Assembly (NCBI GenBank): GCA_029550925.1
Contig: JAKPGL010000063.1
Span: 1-54,214, forward strand
DNA: 54,214 nt
Direction: 5' to 3'
DNA from: Planctomycetota bacterium
GTDB lineage: Bacteria; Planctomycetota; Planctomycetia; Pirellulales; Thermoguttaceae
The position numbers and the translations under genes are program-made. The notes under the pieces were generated by a model. That model was not told where the DNA came from and did no database searches. It saw nothing but the letters and a program-made list of their open reading frames with translations. Shown piece after piece: positions 44,389-52,545 of this stretch. The stretch's first letter is position 1. Every line of letters starts with the position of its first letter.

Positions 44389-44580
44389 GTAACATTTCAG
44401 CCGAATGGCGGACATTCGCCTCTCCCCTGGAGCGGGAGAGGCCGGCCAGGCCGAGGCCTGGCCGGGTGAGGGGCAGAAAGCTTGCTTGTTTCCCTATTTC
44501 CCCCTCACCCGGCCTGCTAGAGCAGGCCTCCCTCTCCCGCCAAGGGAGAGGGGAAAGGGAAGATTCGGCTGAACTGTTAC
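44389..44580. mobile_element. MITE-like element, family B relative (192 bp)
   Basis: Left end GTAACATTTCAGCCGAAT; right end as reverse complement GTAACAGTTCAGCCGAAT. A GAATTG direct repeat lies at 44383-44388 and 44583-44588 (two extra A on the right), a likely target duplication. The interior consists of two CCTCTCCC...GGGTGAGGGG repeat frames, so it has either absorbed, or been built from, that other repeat family. Confidence 0.6.
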
Positions 44581-44693
44581 AAGAATTGTTTCTAACACCG
44601 ATGACCTTCCGGAAGTATTATGGTACTCTGCCCGAGGCTTCGTCAATCTTTCGGACGGATTTCCGAAGCTCGGCTGCAAGTTTATCTTGTGAA

Positions 44694-44819
44694 CTGGAGT
44701 TTTGCAAATTTGGGATTTCCACCGATCTTGTACACTACCGACCCTCAAAAATCACGGGATTTTTGAGGGTCCTGTTCAGTGTACGAACACCTGAACAAGC
44801 CCATTTTGCAAAACTCCAG
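44694..44819. mobile_element. MITE, family A copy 2 (126 bp)
   Basis: Terminal inverted repeats CTGGAGTTTTGCAAA (left) and its complement TTTGCAAAACTCCAG, where the right inner part reads ATTTTGC. A 7-bp direct repeat TTGTGAA flanks it (44687-44693 and 44820-44826). Internal perfect hairpin CCCTCAAAAAT / ATTTTTGAGGG, and CTGTTCAG / CTGAACA. It is nearly identical to copy 3. Confidence 0.9.
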
Positions 44820-44938
44820 TTGTGAAGATATATTTATTTTTCGGCGATGTGGGAGCCGGGAACGTTGTTCGTTGCCGTTGATCGGGAAAGGCGACGGGGT
44901 AGAATGTACAAAAATTCCACAATGAAATGGGTGGGAAG

Positions 44939-45778
44939 TCACTTCTGGCGGACTTGACTAAAGAGCCAACGGGCTAGTTCTTCGTCGGCGTAAGTGCGTT
45001 TCCAGATGGCGTGTCCTTCGTCGGGGTATTCAGTGTATCGGGGTTGGCCGCCCGCACGGCGCAAGGCTTCGACCACCGACCGGGACCGGACTACCGGCAC
45101 CGCCTTGTCCTGAGCGCCGTGGAAGATCCAGATGGGCACATGGGCGAAGTCTTTAGCTCGGCTATCGTCGGCCCCGCCGCACAGCGGTACAGCCGCCGCA
45201 AAATAATGGGGCCGACGCACTAAAAGATCAAACGTCCCGTAGCCGCCCATCGATAGCCCGGTAACATAAATCCGGTCCGGGTCGATGGAAAACTCCTTTT
45301 GCAGGGTGTCCAAAAGCTCCATGGTCAGTCGCATCGGCTCGGCCGGCTGCGGCGGCGTCTGATGATGGGGCACCTGCCACCAGTTCACATCAACCCACTT
45401 GGCCCCGGCCGGGCACTGCGGCGCTACCAAAAAACTGGGATGCTCCTTGGCGTATTTTTCCCGGACCCAATGCAGGACATCCGGATGGGCCAACTGCTTC
45501 TGGTTGTCGTCGCCCCGTTCGCCCGCCCCGTGGAGAAACAAAATGAGCGGATACTTCTTCGCCGCGTCGTATCCGCGGGGAATCCACAGCCGATACAAAA
45601 GCTTCTTGCCCTGGGCGTCCGCATAGGTGCGGGCCTGGGTCTGCGAGCGAATCTCAGCCAATTGTTTTTCGACCATCTCTTTGGTTTCTCCCGGCTCAGC
45701 GCTAAAGAGCATTTCCGTTCCGTCCATCCATGTCAAGCCCAAGAGCACCGACGCCGCCAAGAACATGTTCAAACGCAT
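44939..45778 (-). CDS. Secreted alpha/beta hydrolase (prolyl-oligopeptidase/esterase-like)
   Basis: 279 residues with an N-terminal signal (MRLNMFLAASVLLGLTW...AE). Alpha/beta-hydrolase fold: oxyanion-region LILFLHGAGERGDDN, nucleophile elbow GLSMGGYG (Ser ~176), Asp in IFHGAQDKAVPV and His in YPDEGHAIW. This is the phospholipase/carboxylesterase-like group of secreted hydrolases, commonly acting on ester-linked polysaccharide substituents or short esters; the substrate is unassigned. GGAGGT precedes ATG by five bases. It sits between two carbohydrate-related genes, which fits a role in polysaccharide breakdown. Confidence 0.87.
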   Translation of the reverse strand: MRLNMFLAASVLLGLTWMDGTEMLFSAEPGETKEMVEKQLAEIRSQTQARTYADAQGKKLLYRLWIPRGYDAAKKYPLILFLHGAGERGDDNQKQLAHPDVLHWVREKYAKEHPSFLVAPQCPAGAKWVDVNWWQVPHHQTPPQPAEPMRLTMELLDTLQKEFSIDPDRIYVTGLSMGGYGTFDLLVRRPHYFAAAVPLCGGADDSRAKDFAHVPIWIFHGAQDKAVPVVRSRSVVEALRRAGGQPRYTEYPDEGHAIWKRTYADEELARWLFSQVRQK

Positions 45779-45927
45779 GGCAAACCTCCGTAAAACAAAT
45801 GTTTATCATAAAAGCGGCAGGAAATCTGACCCTCGAGCATCTTCCGTCGTTTATCTTAGCATGCCTGGTACCGGGTTTCCAGTATGGGTTGTTCTCGGAC
45901 GGCTTCGCCTTCCGAAAAAAGGGACAA

Positions 45928-48264
45928 TTACGGAGCGGTGGTCCGAAGGAGCTTGCAGGCGATGTCCCGCTCAAAGGACGGCGTGGGAAGCCGGAGGGAT
46001 TGTGGGCCGGGCTGTTGGGGAACGTCGATCTGCGATTGGCTGAGCAGCTTTCCTGTCCATGTGTCGTACCATTGGACCCGATAGGCGCCGGGCGGAAGGC
46101 CCCGGAGCAGGAGCACCGCCTTCGGGACGGGAGATGGCGTCTTTTTCTCCACTACCACCGGGTACCAGGCCGACTGCGGATTCTGAAGCCATAGATACGC
46201 CCCGCCGCTGCCTTGGAGGCCCACTACCCGAACCCGTACTGGGGTTTCCTGGACCTCGGCCTGCACCGGTTGGAGTTGGTCGGTCGTCCAGGGGATGTCG
46301 GCCAAAAACGTGGCCAGCGGCCGATACTGCCCGTAGGCATCCATTTGGTCCAAAAGTTCCCACCACCAGAACATGGTCGTGCTGGCCGCCCCGGAAAGCG
46401 CCGAGGCCCACAAACAGTTATGAAAATGCAGGAGCTCTTTGTCCTCCGCCATCCATCGGCTTCGTTGCCAATTGTCCTCGGCCAGGCCGAACTCGGGCAG
46501 CATGACCGGTTTATTCGGGGCGTGTTGACGGAGCAGGGCCGTCCGCTCCAGCACCACAGCCACCTCATCGTGAGCCTTTTCTTTGTCGGCAGGCCGAAGA
46601 TAGTGATGCCCCTGTGCCCAATCCAGCCGGGGATGCCGCCAATCCTTCGGCGCTGGGCCCCAGGCGCTGGTCGTGCGGGGGTGCTGGTAGATGTCGATTT
46701 TTTCCAGGTATTGGCCCAGGGCGTCGTAGAATCGGTCGGTGGGCAGTCCGGGGTTCATTTCGTTCCAGTATTCCCAGGCGGCCAGGCTGGTCGAATAGCC
46801 CCATCGAGCTACCGCATACCGGAAGGTTTTCTGGGCGTCCCGGATGGCCTGCTCGTAGTCTGGGCTGTTTTCTTTCTGAAGGGCCGACATATAAAGGTCC
46901 CTGGTCAAGAGGCACAGTTGCAGATAGATGCCTTCCCGCTCGGCCGCCTCCAGGAGGCAATCCAGCAGGAAGCAATCGACCGGGTTATAATAGGTGCGGA
47001 CCGGGCGGTTGGGATCGGCGTCGGCCAGCAGGTTGGGGCTGCCGGCGGCTTCGGTCAATGAAATTTCGTCCATCAAGGCTCGGCCGCCCCCCTCCCACCG
47101 GAAACTCACCTCCGGCAAAAAATACTGCTCCGGGCCTGTTTGAAACTCCCGCCGGAAACTACTCCAGGCAACATCTTTTTTGAGGCGCAGTGGTTCGCCC
47201 AGCCGAAGATTACCAGCGGTGATCGAAAGTTGGCCGTCGGCCTCAGCCAGCAGCCGGCCGGTAACCACGTAGGTGGTATTGGGCCGAACAGCCAGCGGAT
47301 TGGGCGGACGGGCGGCTACGTGGGCAGGATACTGGCCACCCAATTGGACGCACCGGCGCCCTTTGTTTGGTGGGTCTTGGCCGGGTTGGGGCACAAGCGG
47401 GCCAGGCCCGCTCCAGGATCGGCCCCAAGCGTTTTTGCGGGCCTCGACGGCCAAAGCCCAATCCTCGCAGCAGGTCCAAATCCGCAGGAAATTGGCCCCC
47501 TCCGTTCGGAGCCGATGGAAGAGCGATTCGGCCTTCGCATAGGTGATCGGCTGTTCAAACCCGATGAAAGCCAGGTTCTGGCCGACGGCAAAAAACGGCT
47601 GGCCCGTCGAAAACTCCAAAAACCGAGGGTCTTTGGTGCTGGTGCGAATGAAACCCCGCCGATTGCTCTTTTGGCAGATAAATTGCACGGGTTCGGAGGT
47701 CCGGGTGCCCTGGCGGTCGGTGCATCGGGCTATAGCCTGGTAGGCGCCAGGTTCGGTAGGGGTAAAGCGAGCCCGCCAATGGGCTGCTGCTGCCGGATAG
47801 ACCCAATCGGCCGGTCGGCGATCGGGAAAAATCCGTCGCTGGAACGGCTGATACCAGAAGGCGGGCAGGTGCAGTTGGCGCCCGCTGGGTGTTCGTATTT
47901 CCATTTCTACCGCCGTTTCCTCCGGATCAAAGGGGTTTTGGTAGGTCCCGGGCGCGGCAATTTGGAATTCGATTTTGGCGTACTGCTCCACCTCGGTAGC
48001 CAGGGGCCGGAGTTCCACCCGATCGGCCGCCCAAAGTCTGGGAAAAACAGGTCCCCCAACCCCCCCGGCGACACAGAAAATGGGAAGAACCCACGGTAAA
48101 AAACATCGCAGCAGCGTCCGGCGGTGCGGCGTTTTGAATCGGCAAAGGCTATTGGGCCGTCTTTGTTTTCGTGGGCCGACACTTACAGGGCCTTGCCAAG
48201 CCGATGCGCTCCATCCCTCCGAAAACCGACGGTTTTGGCCCCATGTGTTCCCAAACATTTTCAT
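45928..48264 (-). CDS. Secreted DUF5060-type glycoside hydrolase with inserted CBM-like domain
   Basis: 778 residues from ATG 48264 (GAGGAG eight bases upstream; the frame extends 26 codons further). Hydrophobic signal ~50-75 (FLPWVLPIFCVAGGVGG). A DUF5060-like N-terminal beta domain follows, then the start of a TIM barrel (FFAVGQNLAFIGFEQPITY, LRTEGANFLRIWTCCEDWA). A ~130-residue beta-rich insert resembling a carbohydrate-binding module comes next (LAVRPNTTYVVTGRLLAE...WEGGGRALMDEISLTEA), then the barrel resumes: putative acid/base Glu in EYWNEMNP (~501) and nucleophile Glu in VMLPEFGLAED (~590). A C-terminal beta domain ends the chain. Likely an exported glycanase; substrate unknown. Confidence 0.8.
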   Translation of the reverse strand: MKMFGNTWGQNRRFSEGWSASAWQGPVSVGPRKQRRPNSLCRFKTPHRRTLLRCFLPWVLPIFCVAGGVGGPVFPRLWAADRVELRPLATEVEQYAKIEFQIAAPGTYQNPFDPEETAVEMEIRTPSGRQLHLPAFWYQPFQRRIFPDRRPADWVYPAAAAHWRARFTPTEPGAYQAIARCTDRQGTRTSEPVQFICQKSNRRGFIRTSTKDPRFLEFSTGQPFFAVGQNLAFIGFEQPITYAKAESLFHRLRTEGANFLRIWTCCEDWALAVEARKNAWGRSWSGPGPLVPQPGQDPPNKGRRCVQLGGQYPAHVAARPPNPLAVRPNTTYVVTGRLLAEADGQLSITAGNLRLGEPLRLKKDVAWSSFRREFQTGPEQYFLPEVSFRWEGGGRALMDEISLTEAAGSPNLLADADPNRPVRTYYNPVDCFLLDCLLEAAEREGIYLQLCLLTRDLYMSALQKENSPDYEQAIRDAQKTFRYAVARWGYSTSLAAWEYWNEMNPGLPTDRFYDALGQYLEKIDIYQHPRTTSAWGPAPKDWRHPRLDWAQGHHYLRPADKEKAHDEVAVVLERTALLRQHAPNKPVMLPEFGLAEDNWQRSRWMAEDKELLHFHNCLWASALSGAASTTMFWWWELLDQMDAYGQYRPLATFLADIPWTTDQLQPVQAEVQETPVRVRVVGLQGSGGAYLWLQNPQSAWYPVVVEKKTPSPVPKAVLLLRGLPPGAYRVQWYDTWTGKLLSQSQIDVPQQPGPQSLRLPTPSFERDIACKLLRTTAP

Positions 48265-48423
48265 GGCGAGAACTCCTCGTGGGTGAAGGGGAGATTGACA
48301 AAGACGTTCTCCAATCGCGGATGGGCCTTCCTCCCTAGACATTTTCGATAGAAAAGTGGTAGATTAGGATATTTCTTCCATGATCATCCCATATCATCTA
48401 TGCTGTGGGAAGACCCTATGGAA

Positions 48424-48511
48424 GTTTGAATTGCCAACTAAATTGGATATTCCCGGAAAGCCCAACCATCTGGTTTTTGCCGGGCGGAGGAGTTTAGTTG
48501 GCAATTCAAAC
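48424..48511. promoter_or_regulatory. Perfect 19-bp inverted repeat upstream of glyQS
   Basis: GTTTGAATTGCCAACTAAA (48424-48442) and its exact complement (48493-48511) enclose a 50-base loop that itself contains a CCCGG / CCGGG hairpin. It ends ~53 bases before the glycyl-tRNA synthetase start. No clear target duplication flanks it, so it may be a cis-regulatory RNA/DNA structure, or a mobile element whose duplication has decayed. It does not resemble a T-box I can recognise. Confidence 0.6.
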
Positions 48512-48564
48512 AACACTAGAAGCGGTCCGAAGCAGGCTGGTTGCCCAAACGGGAGTCAACACAA

Positions 48565-50172
48565 ATGGAAATGGATACGTTGGCGGCATTGTGCAAACGG
48601 CGGGGGTTTTTGTTTTCGTCGAGCGAGATTTACGGCGGGCTGAACGGGTTCTGGGACTACGGACCGTTAGGCGTAGAACTAAAGCGAAATATCCGCGAGG
48701 CCTGGTGGCGGGACATGGTAACCAGCCACAACGAATTGGAACCGCCGCCCGGAGCACCGTCGGCCTATGCGATGGTCGGCCTGGATTCGACCATCATCAT
48801 GCACCCGCAGGTTTGGAAATGTTCCGGCCATTATGACCTGTTTTGCGACCTGATGGTCGATTGCCGGGAATCGAAGCGGCGTTACCGATACGACCAGGTC
48901 TATGGTCGATGGGTGGAGTACCAAGGGCGGAAGATTTTCGCGGCCACCGAAGCCATGGGCCAGGAAGCAGAGCAAGACACCCTGCAAAAGGCACTCCGGT
49001 TTTTCAACCTCCGAAACAAAGACGCCGACGAACTTCAGTGGCTCGGCCCGATCGAACCGCTCAGCCACGTCCAGAATATGGAACAAGTGCTCGGCCCGGA
49101 CGCCAAAACCCTGGGCACGCTGACCCCGCCCCGAATGTTTAACCTGATGTTTGAAACCTATATAGGCCCTCTGCAGGACGAAGCCAGCAAGAGTTTCCTC
49201 CGCCCGGAAACCGCCCAGGGGATTTTTGTCAATTTTAAGAATGTATTAGATAGTAGCCGGGTGAAGATTCCCTTTGGCATCGCTCAGATCGGCAAAAGCT
49301 TCCGCAACGAGATCACCCCCCGGTATTTCACCTTCCGAAGCCGGGAGTTCGAACAAATGGAGATCGAGTTCTTCTGCCATCCAAGCGTCTCTCGGGCCTG
49401 GTACGAGTATTGGCGGAATCGGCGGTTCCAGTGGTATATCGGGTTGGGGCTATCGAGCGAGCGGCTGCGGCTGCGGGAACACTCGCCGGAAGAACTGAGC
49501 CATTATTCCTGCGGAACGGCCGACATCGAATACGCCTTTCCCTTTTTGCCGCCGGGAGAGTTCGGCGAATTGGAAGGGATTGCCCATCGGGGGGATTTTG
49601 ATCTGCGAAGCCACATGGAAGGCAAACTCGTTCGCCAAGGGGATCAATTGGTGGTGGAACTGGACGAGGAAGGGAAACCCCGCTATCGGGGCAGCGGCCG
49701 AGATTTGACCTATTTTGACGAGGAGACGCGAGAGAAATACATCCCCCATGTGGTGGAGCCGTCGGCCGGGGCGGATCGGGCTGCTTTGGCCTTCCTGTGC
49801 GAGGCATACGCCGAGGATGAAGCCCCGGACGAACACGGTAAGCCCCAAAAACGGGTGGTTCTCCGACTCCATCCCCGATTAGCCCCCATCAAAGCAGCCG
49901 TCTTTCCCCTGGTCCGAAAAGATGGGATGCCAGAAATCGCTCGAGAGATTTACGCCCAACTGAAACCCCGCTGGAACGTCTTCTACGACGAAAAAGGGGC
50001 CGTAGGCCGACGCTATCGACGGCAAGACGAGATCGGCACGCCATATTGCATCACCGTGGACGGCCAAACCCTCCAGGACGGTACCGTAACCATCCGGGAT
50101 CGCGACACCCTGCGCCAATGGCGGGTCCATCAGAAGGAAATCGCTGCTCAACTGGAAGATCTCCTCTGCTAG
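48565..50172 (+). CDS. glyQS: Glycyl-tRNA synthetase, single-chain class II type
   Basis: 535 residues from ATG 48565 (GGAG ~9 bases upstream; a TTG at 48541 would add eight residues). Class II synthetase of the alpha-2 type that charges tRNA-Gly. Signatures: FLFSSSEIYGGLNGFWDYGPLG, IIMHPQVWKCSGH, RPETAQGIFVNFKN, motif 2 GIAQIGKSFRNEITPR, and motif 3 HVVEPSAGADRAALAFL; the C-terminal anticodon-binding domain contains VVLRLHPRLAPIKAAVFPL. The gene is likely controlled in part by the inverted repeat upstream. Confidence 0.95.
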   Translation: MEMDTLAALCKRRGFLFSSSEIYGGLNGFWDYGPLGVELKRNIREAWWRDMVTSHNELEPPPGAPSAYAMVGLDSTIIMHPQVWKCSGHYDLFCDLMVDCRESKRRYRYDQVYGRWVEYQGRKIFAATEAMGQEAEQDTLQKALRFFNLRNKDADELQWLGPIEPLSHVQNMEQVLGPDAKTLGTLTPPRMFNLMFETYIGPLQDEASKSFLRPETAQGIFVNFKNVLDSSRVKIPFGIAQIGKSFRNEITPRYFTFRSREFEQMEIEFFCHPSVSRAWYEYWRNRRFQWYIGLGLSSERLRLREHSPEELSHYSCGTADIEYAFPFLPPGEFGELEGIAHRGDFDLRSHMEGKLVRQGDQLVVELDEEGKPRYRGSGRDLTYFDEETREKYIPHVVEPSAGADRAALAFLCEAYAEDEAPDEHGKPQKRVVLRLHPRLAPIKAAVFPLVRKDGMPEIAREIYAQLKPRWNVFYDEKGAVGRRYRRQDEIGTPYCITVDGQTLQDGTVTIRDRDTLRQWRVHQKEIAAQLEDLLC

Positions 50173-50513
50173 AAGGCCCGGCATGGAATCAGCCTATTAG
50201 TAAAAGGGTGTACCGAAACCTACTTGGGTTGGGTACTGAGAGAAGGCAATCCAATTCTTTTAGGGGGGACCGATTACATTCAAATAGGGGGTTCCCGTCT
50301 CTTTTTAGAACTTATGAGGGAGAACGCACCCCCACTAAATGGTATTAGCCAGGAAACTGGCCTCCACTTTTCGGTAACCCTTATCTTTCTTACTCAACTA
50401 GTACGACCTGCACGTCCGATACTACCGTCAAGGGTACTTCGGACAGACTCTCTGTGTGGCGGGGGGTCTGAGGGGAGCAACGACATTTATCTAACCCAAG
50501 GTAGTAGAAGACC
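50173..50513. other. Intergenic, one weak hairpin, no gene
   Basis: A GTCCGA...TCGGAC hairpin at 50414-50444 with an inner TACC/GGTA pair lies ~70 bases before the BBP7 gene and might be part of its leader. The composition becomes visibly more A/T-rich from here on. No tRNA or 5S features were found. Confidence 0.45.
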
Positions 50514-51536
50514 ATGACGCTCAAACGACTCACACAATGGACGGCCCTTTGGGGAGTGGTTTTCCTGGCGGGGACGGCTGTTTATGGCCAAGGATTGATC
50601 GGAGATTTGCAACTATTTGCCCCGCCTCGACTCAATGCCTTTGGCGGCGGCCGAGAAGCCAGCCAAGGATTTTTCTTCTGCTACGATCAACTCTATTGGT
50701 GGATTCAGGCCCCGGAAGAGCAATTTAGCGGCCCTCCCCAAAATCCCGGGGATACGCTTGGATTGAACTGGAGCGTCGGTTGGGGGGAACGGTTTGAGTT
50801 TGGCTGGGTAGGCGAGCACGATGGGATCATGGTGAGCTTTTTTAACCTCCAGCCCCAATCCCAACTTTTCTACTATAACCACTTTGAACTCGTTTTTTAC
50901 AACCCCGAAGAACATTCCTCCTTTCCAGTCCCGTTTACTACTTTTGAAAGTAAGTATCAGGTAAAAAATTGGGGGGTGGAATTAGAGTATTTGCGCCGTT
51001 CCCATCAATTTGGTAGCGGGGGTTATTTGGAATTCCTAGCTGGGGTTCGATATTTGGAGCTGGATGATCGGCTTTACTGTGAGAGCAACTCCCCGGTATT
51101 TGGGAATGACACAAAATGGCGCGTAGGAGCGGAAAATCATCTGATTGGCCCTCAGCTAGGGCTTCGCTATTTTAAGCTAGCTGGCCGATGGATGCTCAAT
51201 GCAGAGGGCCGTTTTACAGCAGGGTTTAATTCCCAGAATGTGCATTTGTACTTTTTCCCGACAGGCGCTCCGTATGACTATATGCAAGGGCATTACGCGG
51301 CTTACCAGAACGAGTGGGCGCCTCTGGTAGAACTGCGTCTAGAACTTCGGTATCTGATTACGAAGGCGATCAATTTGCGGGTGGGCTGGTCCGGGATGTG
51401 GATGGACGGACTGGCTCGGGCGCCTAGCCTGAATTATCTCTTTTTACCTAACCCGCCCCTGGCTATTGATATGACCAATAATCGAGAAGACGCCTTAGTG
51501 CATGGTCTGACCTTTGGGATAGAGATCAACCGGTAA
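50514..51536 (+). CDS. BBP7-family outer-membrane beta-barrel protein
   Basis: 340 residues. A signal peptide (TALWGVVFLAGTAVYGQG) is followed by alternating hydrophobic/aromatic beta strands: RFEFGWVGEHDGIMVSFFN, YLEFLAGVRYLELDDRLY, HLIGPQLGLRYFKLAGRW, VELRLELRYLITKAINLRVG, closing GLTFGIEINR. The order FFFCYDQLYWW...VRYLELDDR...GPQLGLRY matches the BBP7 barrel family, found almost only in planctomycetes. The location would be the outer membrane; the function (porin or adhesin) is unknown. The ribosome-binding site is weak (AGAAG). A family-A MITE lies 29 bp past the stop. Confidence 0.85.
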   Translation: MTLKRLTQWTALWGVVFLAGTAVYGQGLIGDLQLFAPPRLNAFGGGREASQGFFFCYDQLYWWIQAPEEQFSGPPQNPGDTLGLNWSVGWGERFEFGWVGEHDGIMVSFFNLQPQSQLFYYNHFELVFYNPEEHSSFPVPFTTFESKYQVKNWGVELEYLRRSHQFGSGGYLEFLAGVRYLELDDRLYCESNSPVFGNDTKWRVGAENHLIGPQLGLRYFKLAGRWMLNAEGRFTAGFNSQNVHLYFFPTGAPYDYMQGHYAAYQNEWAPLVELRLELRYLITKAINLRVGWSGMWMDGLARAPSLNYLFLPNPPLAIDMTNNREDALVHGLTFGIEINR

Positions 51537-51565
51537 GCTCGCTCTATTCCCCGGAAAAAGATAAT

Positions 51566-51691
51566 CTGGAGTTTTGCAAATTTGGGATTTCCACCGATCT
51601 TGTACACTACCGACCCTCAAAAATCACGGGATTTTTGATGGACCTGTTCAGTGTACGAACACCTGAACAAGCCCATTTTGCAAAACTCCAG
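51566..51691. mobile_element. MITE, family A copy 3 (126 bp)
   Basis: Ends CTGGAGTTTTGCAAA and TTTGCAAAACTCCAG, flanked by the 5-bp direct repeat ATAAT (51561-51565 and 51692-51696). The interior is nearly identical to copy 2, with one difference in the ATTTTTGA-GG arm. It is located 29 bp after the BBP7 stop codon, where its hairpins could act as a transcription stop. Confidence 0.9.
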
Positions 51692-51857
51692 ATAATCTAT
51701 CGTCTAGAGTTACCGAAGAACCATCGAGAACCCTCCCGAGCAACGGAAAGGGCAAAAGGTTTAGAGCTTCTAATAAAATGATTTCTCCCTGTGTCCCGCC
51801 AATAGGGAGTCAGGGATTCCCGATCCTTCTGGAACTTCATTTTGTTATGGGTTCTTA

Positions 51858-52012
51858 GTGCCTATCCGAAAACCTCTTTGTCTTCCCAGTTCGTTTTCTG
51901 AGAAAGGCGATCCCTCTCCCAAAAATATGGGCAAAAAAGCAACTCCGATTGGCACATGGGAACGGAGAGGGGGGACCTTTTGGTAACAGGAAATAGGTTT
52001 TCGGATAGGCTC
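51858..52012. mobile_element. MITE with IS5-like ends (155 bp)
   Basis: 17-bp terminal inverted repeats GTGCCTATCCGAAAACC (left) and GAGCCTATCCGAAAACC (right, reverse complement), one mismatch, flanked by TTA on both sides; the flanking identity actually covers TCTTAGT at 51853-51859 and 52011-52017. A GAGCC terminus and a TNA target are typical of the IS5 superfamily, so mobilisation by such a transposase encoded elsewhere is inferred. It has no coding capacity. Confidence 0.75.
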
Positions 52013-52324
52013 TTAGTCTTTTCCCTCTGCGGGGAAACCAAAGGTTCCCCCGCCGCATCAGACTGGGGGTGGTGGCATAGGCGGGAAATGAGTGCTCTAG
52101 GGGTGATTCTGAAATCGAGGCCAATTCCAAGAACCTTCTGCGAGCATCTACCGCCTACACGCTTTTCGGGAGTTCCAAGATGCAGAGCGGATCGCTACCC
52201 CCCGCCTCCACTTTCCCTGGAGAGTACCGCTGAAATCTGGGCCCCCTCAATCTATCCGTTGCCCCACGGCCCAAAAAGCCGCCAAGCGACCACGTTTTCC
52301 CTTGGTATGAAGGTTCTCTTAGAA

Positions 52325-52520
52325 CTGGAGTTTGGGTAACATTTTAGCCGAATGCAGTACTTTCGCCATAACTCTTTACAGATACCAGAGTTACGTGTTT
52401 CCCACTCCTTCGTGTACTTGCAGTGCTAGCATGATACCCTAACTCATTGTTAATCAATAGGTTAGAGAAAAAACCTTTCTCTCATTACTGCAAACGGCTA
52501 AATAGTTACCAAAACTCCAG
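52325..52520. mobile_element. Composite MITE with family A outer and family B inner ends (196 bp)
   Basis: Left CTGGAGTTT-GGGTAAC then ATTTTAGCCGAATGCAGTA; right (reverse complement) CTGGAGTTTTGGTAAC then TATTTAGCCGTTTGCAGTA, giving ~35-bp imperfect inverted repeats. Perfect 6-bp direct repeat TTAGAA at 52319-52324 and 52521-52526. It begins with the outer motif of the 126-bp family and continues with that of the 8331 element, and it abuts the stop of the secreted protein gene. Confidence 0.85.
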
Positions 52521-52545
52521 TTAGAAGCCTTGGGAAACAAACAAA

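Larger units (their letters stand above)
51537..52545. other. 1-kb intergenic zone carrying three mobile elements
   Basis: It contains a family-A MITE (51566-51691), an IS5-like-ended MITE (51858-52012) and a 196-bp composite element (52325-52520). Short open frames across it (for example 51956-52339) cross an element boundary and are not credible genes. Confidence 0.8.

Noticed and set aside
50392-50513. Suspected rRNA fragment or small RNA (TAGTACGA-like string)
   Set aside because: Only a short chance resemblance to 23S sequence; no further match or consistent fold.
51956-52339. 127-residue plus-strand open frame in the 1-kb gap
   Set aside because: Crosses the right end of a MITE and the start of another element; no ribosome-binding site or protein motifs.
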